Source: Segatella maculosa DSM 19339 = JCM 15638 (GTDB lineage: Bacteria > Bacteroidota > Bacteroidia > Bacteroidales > Bacteroidaceae). From it: a DNA stretch of 64,000 nt. The DNA lies in contig NZ_KB908322.1 in NCBI RefSeq assembly GCF_000382385.1, positions 62,001-126,000 on the forward strand. Direction: 5' to 3'. Within the stretch, counting starts at the first letter, position 1, and each line of letters opens with the position of its first letter. The notes under the pieces were generated by a model. That model saw only the letters and a program-made list of their open reading frames with translations, ran no database searches and had not been told where the DNA came from. Shown here piece by piece: positions 10,789 to 18,047 of the stretch. The position numbers were made by a program, and so were the translations under genes.

Positions 10789-10817
10789 AATGAGGAACTC
10801 TCTCGGAGCTCCTCATT
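10789..10817 (-). promoter_or_regulatory. Hairpin in the rimP leader
   Basis: AATGAGGA (10789-10796) pairs with TCCTCATT (10810-10817), and CTC with GAG inside it, around a 5-nt loop. Read on the minus strand, the stem is followed by TTTTAG and lies 20-48 nt before the rimP start codon, inside the predicted leader RNA. A stem followed by U residues could act as an attenuator. It could equally be a stability hairpin. Confidence 0.55.
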
Positions 10818-10830
10818 CCACTGAACGCTG

Positions 10831-10863
10831 CAAAATTACGACTTTATTCTGTAGTATGCAAAC
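10831..10863 (-). promoter_or_regulatory. Promoter of rimP-nusA-infB
   Basis: On the minus strand a perfect Bacteroidetes -7 box, TAATTTTG (10831-10838), is preceded by a -33 GTTTG (10859-10863) with 20 nt between TTTG and the -7 box. This is the expected spacing for the Bacteroidetes primary sigma factor. It implies a leader of roughly 55 nt containing the hairpin at 10789-10817. Confidence 0.72.
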
Positions 10864-11084
10864 TTTTCGCCGTTTTATTTCAATCGAGCAGCAATATACT
10901 TCCTATTCTTCAGCCCTTCAATCCGGACCATCGGGCATGCCGAAACGCTTTGGGTAAACGGAAACGCACAGGTCGTTCCTTCCTACTTCGGACATACAAA
11001 CATCGGAAACAAGTGGTTCATACCGTATCAGCGCTGTAAGCTTTACACATTTTATGACCCTTTTAGGATTGCTCGAAACATTAC

Positions 11085-11215
11085 ATGAAATTCCTTTACA
11101 AGTAACCTCGCATAACTTGCGTATTCAAAACGAAAACAAACCATGACCGAAATACGCGCATTTTGAGCTGTTTTTACAACACATTGACAACCAAATAGTT
11201 GTGTAAACAAGCATG
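11085..11215. repeat. Spacer element shared with 55.7 kb
   Basis: Contains TTTACAA, then CTCGCA, ATTCAAAACGAAA, GAAATACG and TTTTGAGC in order. The same words in the same order and close spacing recur at 55735-55860. Substitutions between them suggest old duplication. In both spacers an AATGGGC-type 22-bp array follows it. No coding potential is evident, and I see nothing else in 10870-11085. Confidence 0.55.
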
Positions 11216-11268
11216 AAATGCCTGTCGTTTTTGCTACGAATACGAGGTAAAAACGATAAGGTTACAAT

Positions 11269-11423
11269 GACAAATGGGCCGTTTCTTGATACAAAGTGAG
11301 TCGTTTAACCGTCCGAAATGACCCGATTAAGGCACAAAAATGGCCCATTTCATCGTGCAAAATGGGTAATATCATATGATGAAATGGCTGATATTGAATT
11401 GTAATATGGGTGAGATTGCATGT
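11269..11423. repeat. 22-bp tandem array, ATGGGCC/ATGGCTG family
   Basis: About seven units of 21-24 bp, each with a core such as AATGGCCCATTTC, AATGGCTGATATTG or AATATGGGTGAGATTG and a variable linker. Units are imperfect and in both orientations. The same family is at 20.15, 25.0, 25.35, 43.9, 50.8 and 55.9 kb. The array abuts the palindromic element at 11419. A single further unit (CTCACCCATTTTGCACGC) follows at about 11579-11597 after an ACACCTTGCATT leader-like word. Confidence 0.8.
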
Positions 11424-11516
11424 AGGGACGCACGGCTCGTGCGTCCATTCAAGTAGAATTGAAGGCATATATGAAGGATTGTTGGAGCAGACGTACGAGC
11501 TGTGCGTCCCTACATT
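11419..11516. repeat. Palindromic doublet element, about 98 bp
   Basis: It opens with ATGTAGGGACGCACGGCTC and closes with GAGCTGTGCGTCCCTACAT, so the two ends are inverted copies. Each end is itself palindromic (GGACGCACGGCTCGTGCGTCC type). The interior (TCAAGTAGAATTGAAGGC and on to TTGTTGGAGCAGACG) is partly conserved with the copy at 25.07 kb. No transposase is present. The layout resembles a REP doublet or a MITE. 11517-11833 otherwise holds one stray 22-bp unit and no gene. Confidence 0.8.
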
Positions 11517-11833
11517 CACGTGGACAATTCTCAGTTTTAATCCTATTGAAAACCAACAATTTACACCTTGCATTCGAAACTCACCCATTTTGCACGCTGA
11601 GATAAGCGGTTTCGCCTTCAAAAGTGGACGAAAAGAAGAAAAACAGCAATGGGATATGCGCGAAACGGAAGGATTTCTGCATTCTAATTTCTATTTTGTC
11701 GTTTCACGCGATGCTCTTTTTTAATGAATAAAATTTACAAAACAATCGTCTGCCCATGTCAGAATGCAAACCGACTTCTCCCACCCTGTGGCGCAATATT
11801 TGCGAAAAGGCATGAAAAAACGGGGGCAACTTC

Positions 11834-11864
11834 TTTGTTTTCTCACCCGATTGCACTAACTTTG
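11834..11864 (+). promoter_or_regulatory. Promoter of gpmI-ung
   Basis: -33 TTTG (11834-11837), a 19-nt spacer, then a perfect -7 TAACTTTG (11857-11864). The predicted transcript start is about 30 nt before the gpmI ATG, in an AT-rich leader typical of Bacteroidetes translation starts. Confidence 0.75.
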
Positions 11865-11901
11865 CAGGACACAGGATATTAGATTTTAAGTTTATTAGAT
11901 T

Positions 11902-13422
11902 ATGGGAAAGAAAGCTTTATTGATGATTCTCGATGGATGGGGAATCGGAAAACATGGACGAGGCGACGTGATTTACAATACACCGACTCCTTTTTTGGAC
12001 TATCTGAACGCGGTTTCTGCGCATTCTCAGCTGCTCACTTCGGGCGAAGACGTGGGTCTTCCGCATGGCCAGATGGGCAATTCTGAGGTAGGTCACCTCA
12101 ATATCGGGGCCGGACGGATTGTCTATCAAGACTTGGTGAAAATCAACAAAGCCTGCGAAAGCGGTGCAATATTGAAGAACCCGGGCATCGTAGAAGCCTA
12201 TTCTTACGCGCAAAAGACTGGTAAGAAGCTTCACTTGATGGGCCTTACTTCAACGGGAGGTGTGCACTCTTCGCTCGCTCATCTCTTCAAATTGATCGAG
12301 ATCGGCAAGGAGTATGGCACCAAAACTTACGTGCATTGCTTCATGGACGGCCGTGATACCGACCCGAGGAGCGGTAAAGGTTTCATCGAAGAGGTGCAGG
12401 ATTGTTGCGAAAAGAATGGTGCCCATGTCGCAAGTATCGTAGGGCGGTTCTACGCAATGGACCGCGATAAGCGTTGGAATCGCGTGAAAGAAGCCTACGA
12501 TTTGCTGGTGAAAGGCGAGGGAAAACAGGCAGACGACATGGTGAAAGCCATGCAGGAGAGTTACGATGAGGGCGTGACCGACGAGTTCATCAAGCCTATC
12601 AACAACAGTAAGGTGGACGGAACGATCGGCGAGGGCGACGTCGTTATCTTCATCAACTACCGCAATGACCGCGCTAAAGAGTTGACACAAGTACTCACGC
12701 AACAGGATATGCCCGAGGAAGGTATGGCTACTGTGAAGGGCTTAATGTACTATTGTATGACGCCATACGACCCAAATTTCAAGGGCGTAAAGGTGCTTTT
12801 CCCGAAAGAAAACGTGAAGGATACGTTGGGAGAATACCTGTCGAGGCTCGGCAAGAAGCAGCTTCACACGGCCGAAACCGAGAAGTATGCCCACGTAACG
12901 TTCTTCTTTAACGGCGGACGTGAGGCTCCTTTCGAGGGCGAAGACCGCATTCTTGTGCCCTCACCTAAGGTGGCTACCTATGACTTAAAGCCCGAAATGA
13001 GTGCCTTTGAAGTGAAGGATAAGCTCATTGCTGCCATCAATAAGAACACGTATGACTTCATTGTTGTCAACTTTGCCAATGGAGATATGGTCGGTCACAC
13101 GGGCGTTTACAATGCCATTGCCAAGGCCGTTTGGGCCATAGACCACTGTGTGAAGGAGGTCATCGAGGCTGCCAAGGCTAACGATTATGAGGCACTTATC
13201 ATCGCTGATCACGGCAATGCGGACAATGCTATCAATGAAGATGGAACGCCAAACACGGCACATTCGCTCAATCCCGTGCCGTTTATCTATGTCACCGACA
13301 ACAATTCTGCGACCGTGAAAAGCGGCCGTTTGGCCGATGTTGCGCCGTCTATCCTGCACATTATGGGCTTGGAACAGCCGTCGGACATGACAGGTGAATG
13401 CTTGATTTCAGATAATAAATAA
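11902..13422 (+). CDS. gpmI: Phosphoglycerate mutase, cofactor-independent
   Basis: Interconverts 3- and 2-phosphoglycerate in glycolysis with metal ions (usually Mn) and no 2,3-bisphosphoglycerate. It has 506 residues, the usual length. DGWG at residues 11-14 supplies a metal ligand, and [17 protein letters not shown] holds the phosphoacceptor serine (S61). [19 protein letters not shown] and the C-terminal [10 protein letters not shown] are the remaining conserved metal and substrate sites. It leads a two-gene operon with ung. Confidence 0.97.
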   Translation: MGKKALLMILDGWGIGKHGRGDVIYNTPTPFLDYLNAVSAHSQLLTSGEDVGLPHGQMGNSEVGHLNIGAGRIVYQDLVKINKACESGAILKNPGIVEAYSYAQKTGKKLHLMGLTSTGGVHSSLAHLFKLIEIGKEYGTKTYVHCFMDGRDTDPRSGKGFIEEVQDCCEKNGAHVASIVGRFYAMDRDKRWNRVKEAYDLLVKGEGKQADDMVKAMQESYDEGVTDEFIKPINNSKVDGTIGEGDVVIFINYRNDRAKELTQVLTQQDMPEEGMATVKGLMYYCMTPYDPNFKGVKVLFPKENVKDTLGEYLSRLGKKQLHTAETEKYAHVTFFFNGGREAPFEGEDRILVPSPKVATYDLKPEMSAFEVKDKLIAAINKNTYDFIVVNFANGDMVGHTGVYNAIAKAVWAIDHCVKEVIEAAKANDYEALIIADHGNADNAINEDGTPNTAHSLNPVPFIYVTDNNSATVKSGRLADVAPSILHIMGLEQPSDMTGECLISDNK

Positions 13423-13426
13423 GACA

Positions 13427-14089
13427 ATGGTAAAGATTGAAGAGAGTTGGAACCAGCATCTTGGTGCGGAATTCGACAAGCCTTACTTTGCAAACCTTGC
13501 GAAAGCAGTTCGCGAAGAATACCGACGTGGCGCGTGTTATCCGCCGGGAAAGCTGGTTTTTAACGCCTTCAACCTCTGCCCTTTCGATGAAGTGAAGGTG
13601 GTAATCATCGGACAAGACCCCTATCATGAGCCCGGACAGGCCATGGGTTTGAGCTTTTCTGTGCCCGAAGGTGTGCCGATGCCGCCCTCACTTATCAATA
13701 TATTTAAGGAGATAGAGGCCGACCTCGGTAAGCCGATGCCGCCGAATGGCGACCTGACACGGTGGGCCCAGCAAGGCGTTTTGCTCTTGAATGCCACGCT
13801 GACTGTGCGTGCACACGAGGCCAACAGCCATCAACAATTGGGCTGGACCACCTTTACTGATGCAGCTATCAAGGCCTTGAACGACCACAAGAACGGCCTT
13901 GTTTTCATGCTATGGGGCGGCTTTGCCCGCGGAAAAAAGTATCTGATAGATCGTAACCGCCATTTGGTTCTGGAGTCGGTACACCCGTCTCCGCTGTCAG
14001 CCAACCGTGGTGGGTGGTTCGGAAATCATCAGTTTTCGCAGTGTAATGCATATTTAAGGGAACGAGGAGAGCAGGAAATAGCTTGGTAA
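13427..14089 (+). CDS. ung: Uracil-DNA glycosylase, family 1
   Basis: Removes uracil from DNA, the first step of base excision repair. The 220 residues are the normal length. GQDPYHEPGQAMGLSFSVP carries the catalytic aspartate (D64), and HPSPLSANRGGWFGNHQFS carries the catalytic histidine and the DNA-intercalation loop. It starts 4 bp after gpmI ends, so it is transcribed with it. It shares a theme with dut in this window (keeping uracil out of DNA), but the two are 32 kb apart. Confidence 0.97.
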   Translation: MVKIEESWNQHLGAEFDKPYFANLAKAVREEYRRGACYPPGKLVFNAFNLCPFDEVKVVIIGQDPYHEPGQAMGLSFSVPEGVPMPPSLINIFKEIEADLGKPMPPNGDLTRWAQQGVLLLNATLTVRAHEANSHQQLGWTTFTDAAIKALNDHKNGLVFMLWGGFARGKKYLIDRNRHLVLESVHPSPLSANRGGWFGNHQFSQCNAYLRERGEQEIAW

Positions 14090-14171
14090 AAGCCTATCCC
14101 GGGGTCTCCAGATACCTCTCCATGGTCCTCCCCCAAGGGGAGGGAGTGTGGGATAGTGGGCTATGTTGTCG

Positions 14172-14196
14172 TATTCCGCACGAAGCGTGCGGAATA
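14172..14196. terminator. Perfect 11-bp hairpin after ung
   Basis: TATTCCGCACG (14172-14182), loop AAG, CGTGCGGAATA (14186-14196). It lies between ung and the DUF3109 gene, just after a GC-rich CCTCCCCC...GGGGAGGG repeat at about 14120-14150. Only a short T run follows on either strand, so the call is tentative. Confidence 0.5.
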
Positions 14197-14235
14197 TTCT
14201 AAATGTAATAAGCCCCCAAAGCAACAAAAAACATT

Positions 14236-14838
14236 ATGAAAAAAGAGGATTTGCACATCATACAGATAGGCAGCGTGCTGGTCTCTCCCGATGTGATTAC
14301 CGAGAAATTCTGCTGCGACCTCGACAAATGCAAGGGAGCTTGCTGCGTAGAAGGCGATGCCGGGGCTCCTATTACGCTGGAGGAAATCAACGAAATCGAA
14401 GAGGCTTTGGATGCTGTTTGGGCCGATATGAGTGCCTCGGCACAGGCCGTTGTCGACAAACAAGGCGTGGCTTATGCCGATATAGAGGGCGATTTGGTGA
14501 CGAGCATCGTGGGCAGTAAGGACTGTGTCTTCACATGTTACGAGGACGGATGCTGCCTTTGTGCGCTTGAACGCGCCCATCGCGCAGGCAAGACACGCTT
14601 TGTGAAGCCCGCTTCCTGCGCGCTTTATCCTATTCGCGCCAAGGAATTTGGCCACGGACTTGTGGGCATCAACTATCACAAATGGGCTATTTGCAAGGAC
14701 GCAGTCACAAAAGGTGAGGCCCTCAACCTGCCTGTTTACAAGTTCTTGAAAGGCCCTCTTGTCCGCCGTTTCGGCGAAGATTGGTATGCAGAATTGTGCG
14801 AAGCGGCCAAGGAAATAGAGGAAATGATTGACAAATAA
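14236..14838 (+). CDS. DUF3109 family cysteine-rich protein
   Basis: A 200-residue cytoplasmic protein of unknown function (DUF3109, widespread in Bacteroidetes). It has three clusters of cysteines: FCCDLDKCKGACC near residues 30-42, CVFTCYEDGCCLC near residues 96-108, and PASCALYPIR after that. The spacing suggests one or two bound metal ions or an Fe-S cluster, as in YkgJ-type zinc/iron-chelating proteins; that is inference. There is no signal peptide. It follows ung by 146 bp with a hairpin between, so it probably has its own transcript. The ATG at 14236 (MKKEDLHIIQIG) is the natural start. Confidence 0.85.
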   Translation: MKKEDLHIIQIGSVLVSPDVITEKFCCDLDKCKGACCVEGDAGAPITLEEINEIEEALDAVWADMSASAQAVVDKQGVAYADIEGDLVTSIVGSKDCVFTCYEDGCCLCALERAHRAGKTRFVKPASCALYPIRAKEFGHGLVGINYHKWAICKDAVTKGEALNLPVYKFLKGPLVRRFGEDWYAELCEAAKEIEEMIDK

Positions 14839-14850
14839 AAGCCTCTAAAA

Positions 14851-14890
14851 ACTCCCCCGCCCCCTCGAAAGGAGGGGAGCCAAAGGAAGC
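14851..14890. repeat. GC-rich CCCCTC/GAGGGG hairpin repeat
   Basis: CCCCCTCGAAAGGAGGGG forms a short hairpin after the DUF3109 gene. It is one of a dispersed family also present at about 14120, 21230, 43.8, 44.2, 50.6 and 50.95-51.12 kb, usually just downstream of a gene. Confidence 0.65.
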
Positions 14891-14989
14891 TGCATCTCAT
14901 TTAAGGCTCCATGACTATAGTTATGCGCACAATTAAAATCTAATCATAGGGAAATCATGCCGCTGTGTGCCTGTGATATGTCAGCTTTC

Positions 14990-15832
14990 TTAGAAAGCTA
15001 TGTCAATACCGGCATCGACAGTGGTATAATCTTTGCGCATGGGAACGATGGGAGATGTATCATAAATGATGCGATAAGTACCGCGAATGCCTATCTTTGG
15101 CGTGATATGGTAAGTCAAATCTACTGCACCACCGAACCGGGCACACTTGGAATAGCTGTCAGGTTTAGCCTGATGGATAGCCGTAGTGGTCAGTTCCCAA
15201 TGTTCTCCGATTGAATGTCTGAAACTAAGTGACAGGTGACTCTTCACACTGCGGCTGTAAGCGTGGGCGCTGATGCCTACGGGTGGGTCGGGATATTCCC
15301 ATTTTTCGAATTCATAGAACACGCCTATGGCTGCGAACATGAGACAATGTGCTGAGTTCACCAGCCGATAACGTGATTGCAACCCTGAAGATACCTTGAA
15401 AGTCATACCGCGACTGCCTGCCCATTGCGACTCAACATAAGGGTAAACCTCGAAAGCATGATGAAGCAGGTAGCGATATTCGGCATGCACATAGCCTCCG
15501 CTCACCGTGATTTTCTTGCCATAAGTAGAGAATTCGAGCTTGTTGATGAGGTTTACCACGCGGTTTCGGTTGATCAACAGGTTGAGATTAGCCGTATTTT
15601 TAAGGGTGAGCACATTCTCTTTCTCTGTTTTGAAATCGACAACCGGCTGTAGTGAGCCTTGTATGGTCTTTGTACTGTCGATAGCCATCGTCATGTTTTC
15701 CGAGAAAAGCATCTGGGCTTGTGTCGGAAGCGCGATAATGAGCCCTACAAACAGGTAGAAAAGTCTGCTGCCATGGCTGTTCTTGCGGGCATGAAGTCCA
15801 GCCCCTTTTTTCTGAATCATCTTTTTATTCAT
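14990..15832 (-). CDS. DUF481-like outer-membrane beta-barrel protein
   Basis: A 280-residue exported protein. The ATG at 15832 begins MNKKMIQKKGAG and leads to a hydrophobic segment (LFYLFVGLIIALPTQAQ) ending in a signal-peptidase I site. The rest alternates short beta strands (NLNLLINRNRVVNLINKLEF, VYPYVESQWAGSRGMTFKVSSGLQSRYRL), matching the DUF481/YdiY-type barrel family. The function of this family in Bacteroidetes is unknown. A TACCTTTG promoter box 32 nt upstream supports this start over longer in-frame extensions, which would run into the AraC gene. The stop codon lies at the centre of a palindrome, AGCTTTCTTAGAAAGCT (14983-14999). Confidence 0.72.
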   Translation of the reverse strand: MNKKMIQKKGAGLHARKNSHGSRLFYLFVGLIIALPTQAQMLFSENMTMAIDSTKTIQGSLQPVVDFKTEKENVLTLKNTANLNLLINRNRVVNLINKLEFSTYGKKITVSGGYVHAEYRYLLHHAFEVYPYVESQWAGSRGMTFKVSSGLQSRYRLVNSAHCLMFAAIGVFYEFEKWEYPDPPVGISAHAYSRSVKSHLSLSFRHSIGEHWELTTTAIHQAKPDSYSKCARFGGAVDLTYHITPKIGIRGTYRIIYDTSPIVPMRKDYTTVDAGIDIAF

Positions 15833-15863
15833 GTTATCATTCGTCTTTTTCTGTTTTGGGTTG

Positions 15864-15871
15864 CAAAGGTA
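15864..15871 (-). promoter_or_regulatory. -7 box for the DUF481 gene
   Basis: A perfect TACCTTTG on the minus strand, 32 nt before the ATG. No convincing -33 box at standard spacing was found. Confidence 0.5.
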
Positions 15872-15911
15872 AGGATAATATTTCAAACAGATGGGACCGT
15901 AAGTCTGTTTT

Positions 15912-16784
15912 TTACGTCTTCCTATATTGTGACGGCGACATGCCGACATGCTCCTTGAAATACTTTCCCATAAAGCTTTGGTTGGAGAAATGCAGCTCGT
16001 TGGCAATCTCTTTGATGCTCTTTGCGGTGTTCTTCAGCATCACCCGCATTTCAAGCGTCACGTAATAGTCAATCCAAGCATTGGGGGTTCGGCGGCTGAT
16101 GGCCTTCACTGACTCCGAAAGATACTTCGCTGTGATGTTCAATTGCGCTGCATACCAGCCCACACGCCGTTCATGTCGGAAGTTACGTTCAACGAGTTCG
16201 ATGTAGTCGAAGAATATCTTTTCACTGCGAGAGTGCTTGTGTTTCTCGCTGTTTTGAATGCGATAGATGGCGTTACTGATGTCATAAATGAGCGTTTGAA
16301 GCAGAGATTTCACCGTTTCTACACGGAAATGGTGGTCGCTATTATCGACTTTTTGCTTCAACAAATGGAAGTAATTGCTGAGCATTTCGACCTCTTCTGG
16401 TCGGAGTTCGCATACAGGATGGTTCTTTGAAAACAAGAAAAGAGACGACAATTCGTGTATGCCTGAGATGCTTTCCCTAAAGAAACGGTCGGACAACATG
16501 AGTCCTATTCCGTTGCAATCTTCGCTTAAATCGTAGTCATCCGTAACTTGTCCGGGACTGATAATGATGATATCTTTGGGGCGAACCACATGTTGTATGG
16601 TGTCAACAGTGTAGCGAGCCGTACCCGAAGTGCACAGCGCCAGCAGCAGACATCCCATTCTTCTGGGCTCCTCGGGCAGTGGAAGTGCGGCCAAAGCGTC
16701 CAATAAAAGGAGGTCATTCTCTATGTGGCTGCCCTTGTGAAGCTGTAGGGCTGAGGCCACGGTTATCTCTTTCATATCCGTCAT
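15912..16784 (-). CDS. AraC-family transcriptional regulator
   Basis: A 290-residue cytoplasmic regulator. The N-terminal half resembles the cupin-like ligand domain of Bacteroidetes AraC proteins. The last 90 residues form the two helix-turn-helix motifs (WYAAQLNITAKYLSESVKAI and SIKEIANELHFSNQSFMGKYF). The start is taken at ATG 16784 (MTDMKEITVA); ATG 16775 is an alternative. Both lie downstream of a TACTTTTG box at 16803-16810, which argues against a longer start. It lies between a secreted rhamnosidase-like fragment and an outer-membrane protein, each with its own promoter box, so it may control one or both. No inducer can be inferred. Confidence 0.88.
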   Translation of the reverse strand: MTDMKEITVASALQLHKGSHIENDLLLLDALAALPLPEEPRRMGCLLLALCTSGTARYTVDTIQHVVRPKDIIIISPGQVTDDYDLSEDCNGIGLMLSDRFFRESISGIHELSSLFLFSKNHPVCELRPEEVEMLSNYFHLLKQKVDNSDHHFRVETVKSLLQTLIYDISNAIYRIQNSEKHKHSRSEKIFFDYIELVERNFRHERRVGWYAAQLNITAKYLSESVKAISRRTPNAWIDYYVTLEMRVMLKNTAKSIKEIANELHFSNQSFMGKYFKEHVGMSPSQYRKT

Positions 16785-16802
16785 AGCACTCGTCTTTGTT
16801 TG

Positions 16803-16810
16803 CAAAAGTA
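16803..16810 (-). promoter_or_regulatory. -7 box for the AraC gene
   Basis: A perfect TACTTTTG on the minus strand, 18 nt before the ATG at 16784 and inside the short spacer after the upstream gene. Confidence 0.55.
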
Positions 16811-16857
16811 ATAAAAATAGGAATATCTTCGGTCGTTTTCGGCAAAAAGAAGCGGGA

Positions 16858-17784
16858 TTATTGCCAACCGAAGTGCAAGTATGAGCACGTCTCGATGCCC
16901 TCGATACGCTCGATACGACTACTTCTAAACGGACCGTCACCCGTGGCCCAAACCTGCCGGAACAGTCCTCTTGTGAACTTCCGGTAGGCCTGTTCGTCCG
17001 TTTCTCCGCGGCATTGATAGCGCAGACCGTTGATGTTCAGCCACGAGTCCCTATGAGCATTGCGCAGCGTCGCCCTCACATAGCCGTAGAAACCCGTCTG
17101 AAATTCATAGCAAACCGTGTCGCCTTCCACGACACGATAGGCCGGAATAAGAACCTTTGCGACGCGTTCGGCGGGATAACACACCTCGCGGTAGTCCGTT
17201 TTCCGCGTGCAATCGGGAGGCCGACAAGCAGCCCCTTGCCAGCAAGCAGGGGCAAAATCGGAGCCGTTCCACCCTCTTTGAGAGGCATCGGGCGCACGGA
17301 ATACCTCGCCACCCACGCTGTCAAGGCTGATATACGCCTTGCGACAAAGCCAGTTCTCATCTGCCGTGAAACTGAAGAAACGGTCGTCGTGTCCCCTTCC
17401 AAAATAGGAAACGGCTACCTGTCGCGGCTGAATATGCGGATAAGACGGGCCATACCACAGGGCAATCGTATTGCTGTCGGGGCTCAAAAAGCGCGTCACA
17501 TCGAAACGAAGGCATATCGGCTGGTCGTCTTTTTCCTGCGGTCTGAACGGCATACGACTGTCGGTCGACACATTATAGCCATTCACATAAAGATCGAAAA
17601 AGCCTGTGGTCGTGACCTCGATTGCGGCAAAACGCGGTCTTCCCGCGCAGAGATAGGTGTGCCGAAACCATAGTTCCGAGGTGGAATCCGGCTCGGCACA
17701 GCCTATCCATCGGGGCAGAAAGCCTTGCGAATGCAGGGCCGTTGCCTGTAAGAAGAACACAAAACCGAAAAGCCATTTAACCAT
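16858..17784 (-). CDS. Secreted protein with GH78-like non-catalytic domains only
   Basis: A 308-residue exported protein. From ATG 17784 it reads MVKWLFGFVFFLQATALHSQ, a clear signal peptide. The segment FRHTYLCAGRPRFAAIEVTTTGFFDLYVNGYNVS resembles the N-terminal beta-sandwich of alpha-L-rhamnosidases (GH78). A later stretch (VEGDTVCYEFQTGFYGYVRATL) resembles the concanavalin-like domain that follows it in that family. The (alpha/alpha)6 catalytic domain is absent; the protein simply ends at HFGWQ. A TATTTTTG box 9 nt upstream of ATG 17784 supports this start. It may be a carbohydrate-binding protein or a remnant of a larger enzyme. The family assignment is my recognition of a pattern. Confidence 0.55.
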   Translation of the reverse strand: MVKWLFGFVFFLQATALHSQGFLPRWIGCAEPDSTSELWFRHTYLCAGRPRFAAIEVTTTGFFDLYVNGYNVSTDSRMPFRPQEKDDQPICLRFDVTRFLSPDSNTIALWYGPSYPHIQPRQVAVSYFGRGHDDRFFSFTADENWLCRKAYISLDSVGGEVFRAPDASQRGWNGSDFAPACWQGAACRPPDCTRKTDYREVCYPAERVAKVLIPAYRVVEGDTVCYEFQTGFYGYVRATLRNAHRDSWLNINGLRYQCRGETDEQAYRKFTRGLFRQVWATGDGPFRSSRIERIEGIETCSYLHFGWQ

Positions 17785-17793
17785 AACAAGGAA

Positions 17794-17801
17794 CAAAAAT
17801 A
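17794..17801 (-). promoter_or_regulatory. -7 box for the secreted GH78-like protein
   Basis: A perfect TATTTTTG on the minus strand, 9 nt before the ATG at 17784, implying an almost leaderless mRNA. Confidence 0.5.
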
Positions 17802-17847
17802 AATATGTAACGAGACCGTCACATTGGTTTTTGCACTCAGAGGGGGC

Positions 17848-17913
17848 TCTTTTTTCAATTACATCCCCCTCTCTTTTCAATTACATCCCCCTCTTTTTTG
17901 AATTACATCCCCC
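17848..17913. repeat. Three-copy 22-bp tandem repeat, CAATTACATCCCCC
   Basis: Units begin exactly at 17848, 17870 and 17892, each ending AATTACATCCCCC after a T-rich stretch. The 22-bp step is perfect. It lies upstream of the secreted GH78-like gene and downstream of gyrB. Confidence 0.88.
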
Positions 17914-17923
17914 TCTCGCGTCT

Positions 17924-17941
17924 GTGAGACCCGGGTCTCAC
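17924..17941. other. 18-bp perfect palindrome
   Basis: GTGAGACCCGGGTCTCAC is perfectly self-complementary with no loop. It directly follows the 22-bp array, 106 bp beyond the gyrB stop. With no loop it is more likely a protein-binding site than a terminator. Confidence 0.6.
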
Positions 17942-18047
17942 ACTCATGACCTCCCTATCTCTTTTCATTCAGAGGCGGATATTTAAAATCAAAGGAGGCT
18001 GTGTCGGCTTGACACACCCTCCCGACAAATAGCAGGTTTGGCCGGTC

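Noticed and set aside
11269-11423. 22-bp arrays as CRISPR arrays
   Set aside because: Units are too short, spacers are not unique sequences, both orientations mix within an array, and no cas gene is present.
14983-14999. Palindrome AGCTTTCTTAGAAAGCT as a terminator of the DUF481 gene
   Set aside because: It is centred on the stop codon, has a one-base loop and no U-run; it may be chance.
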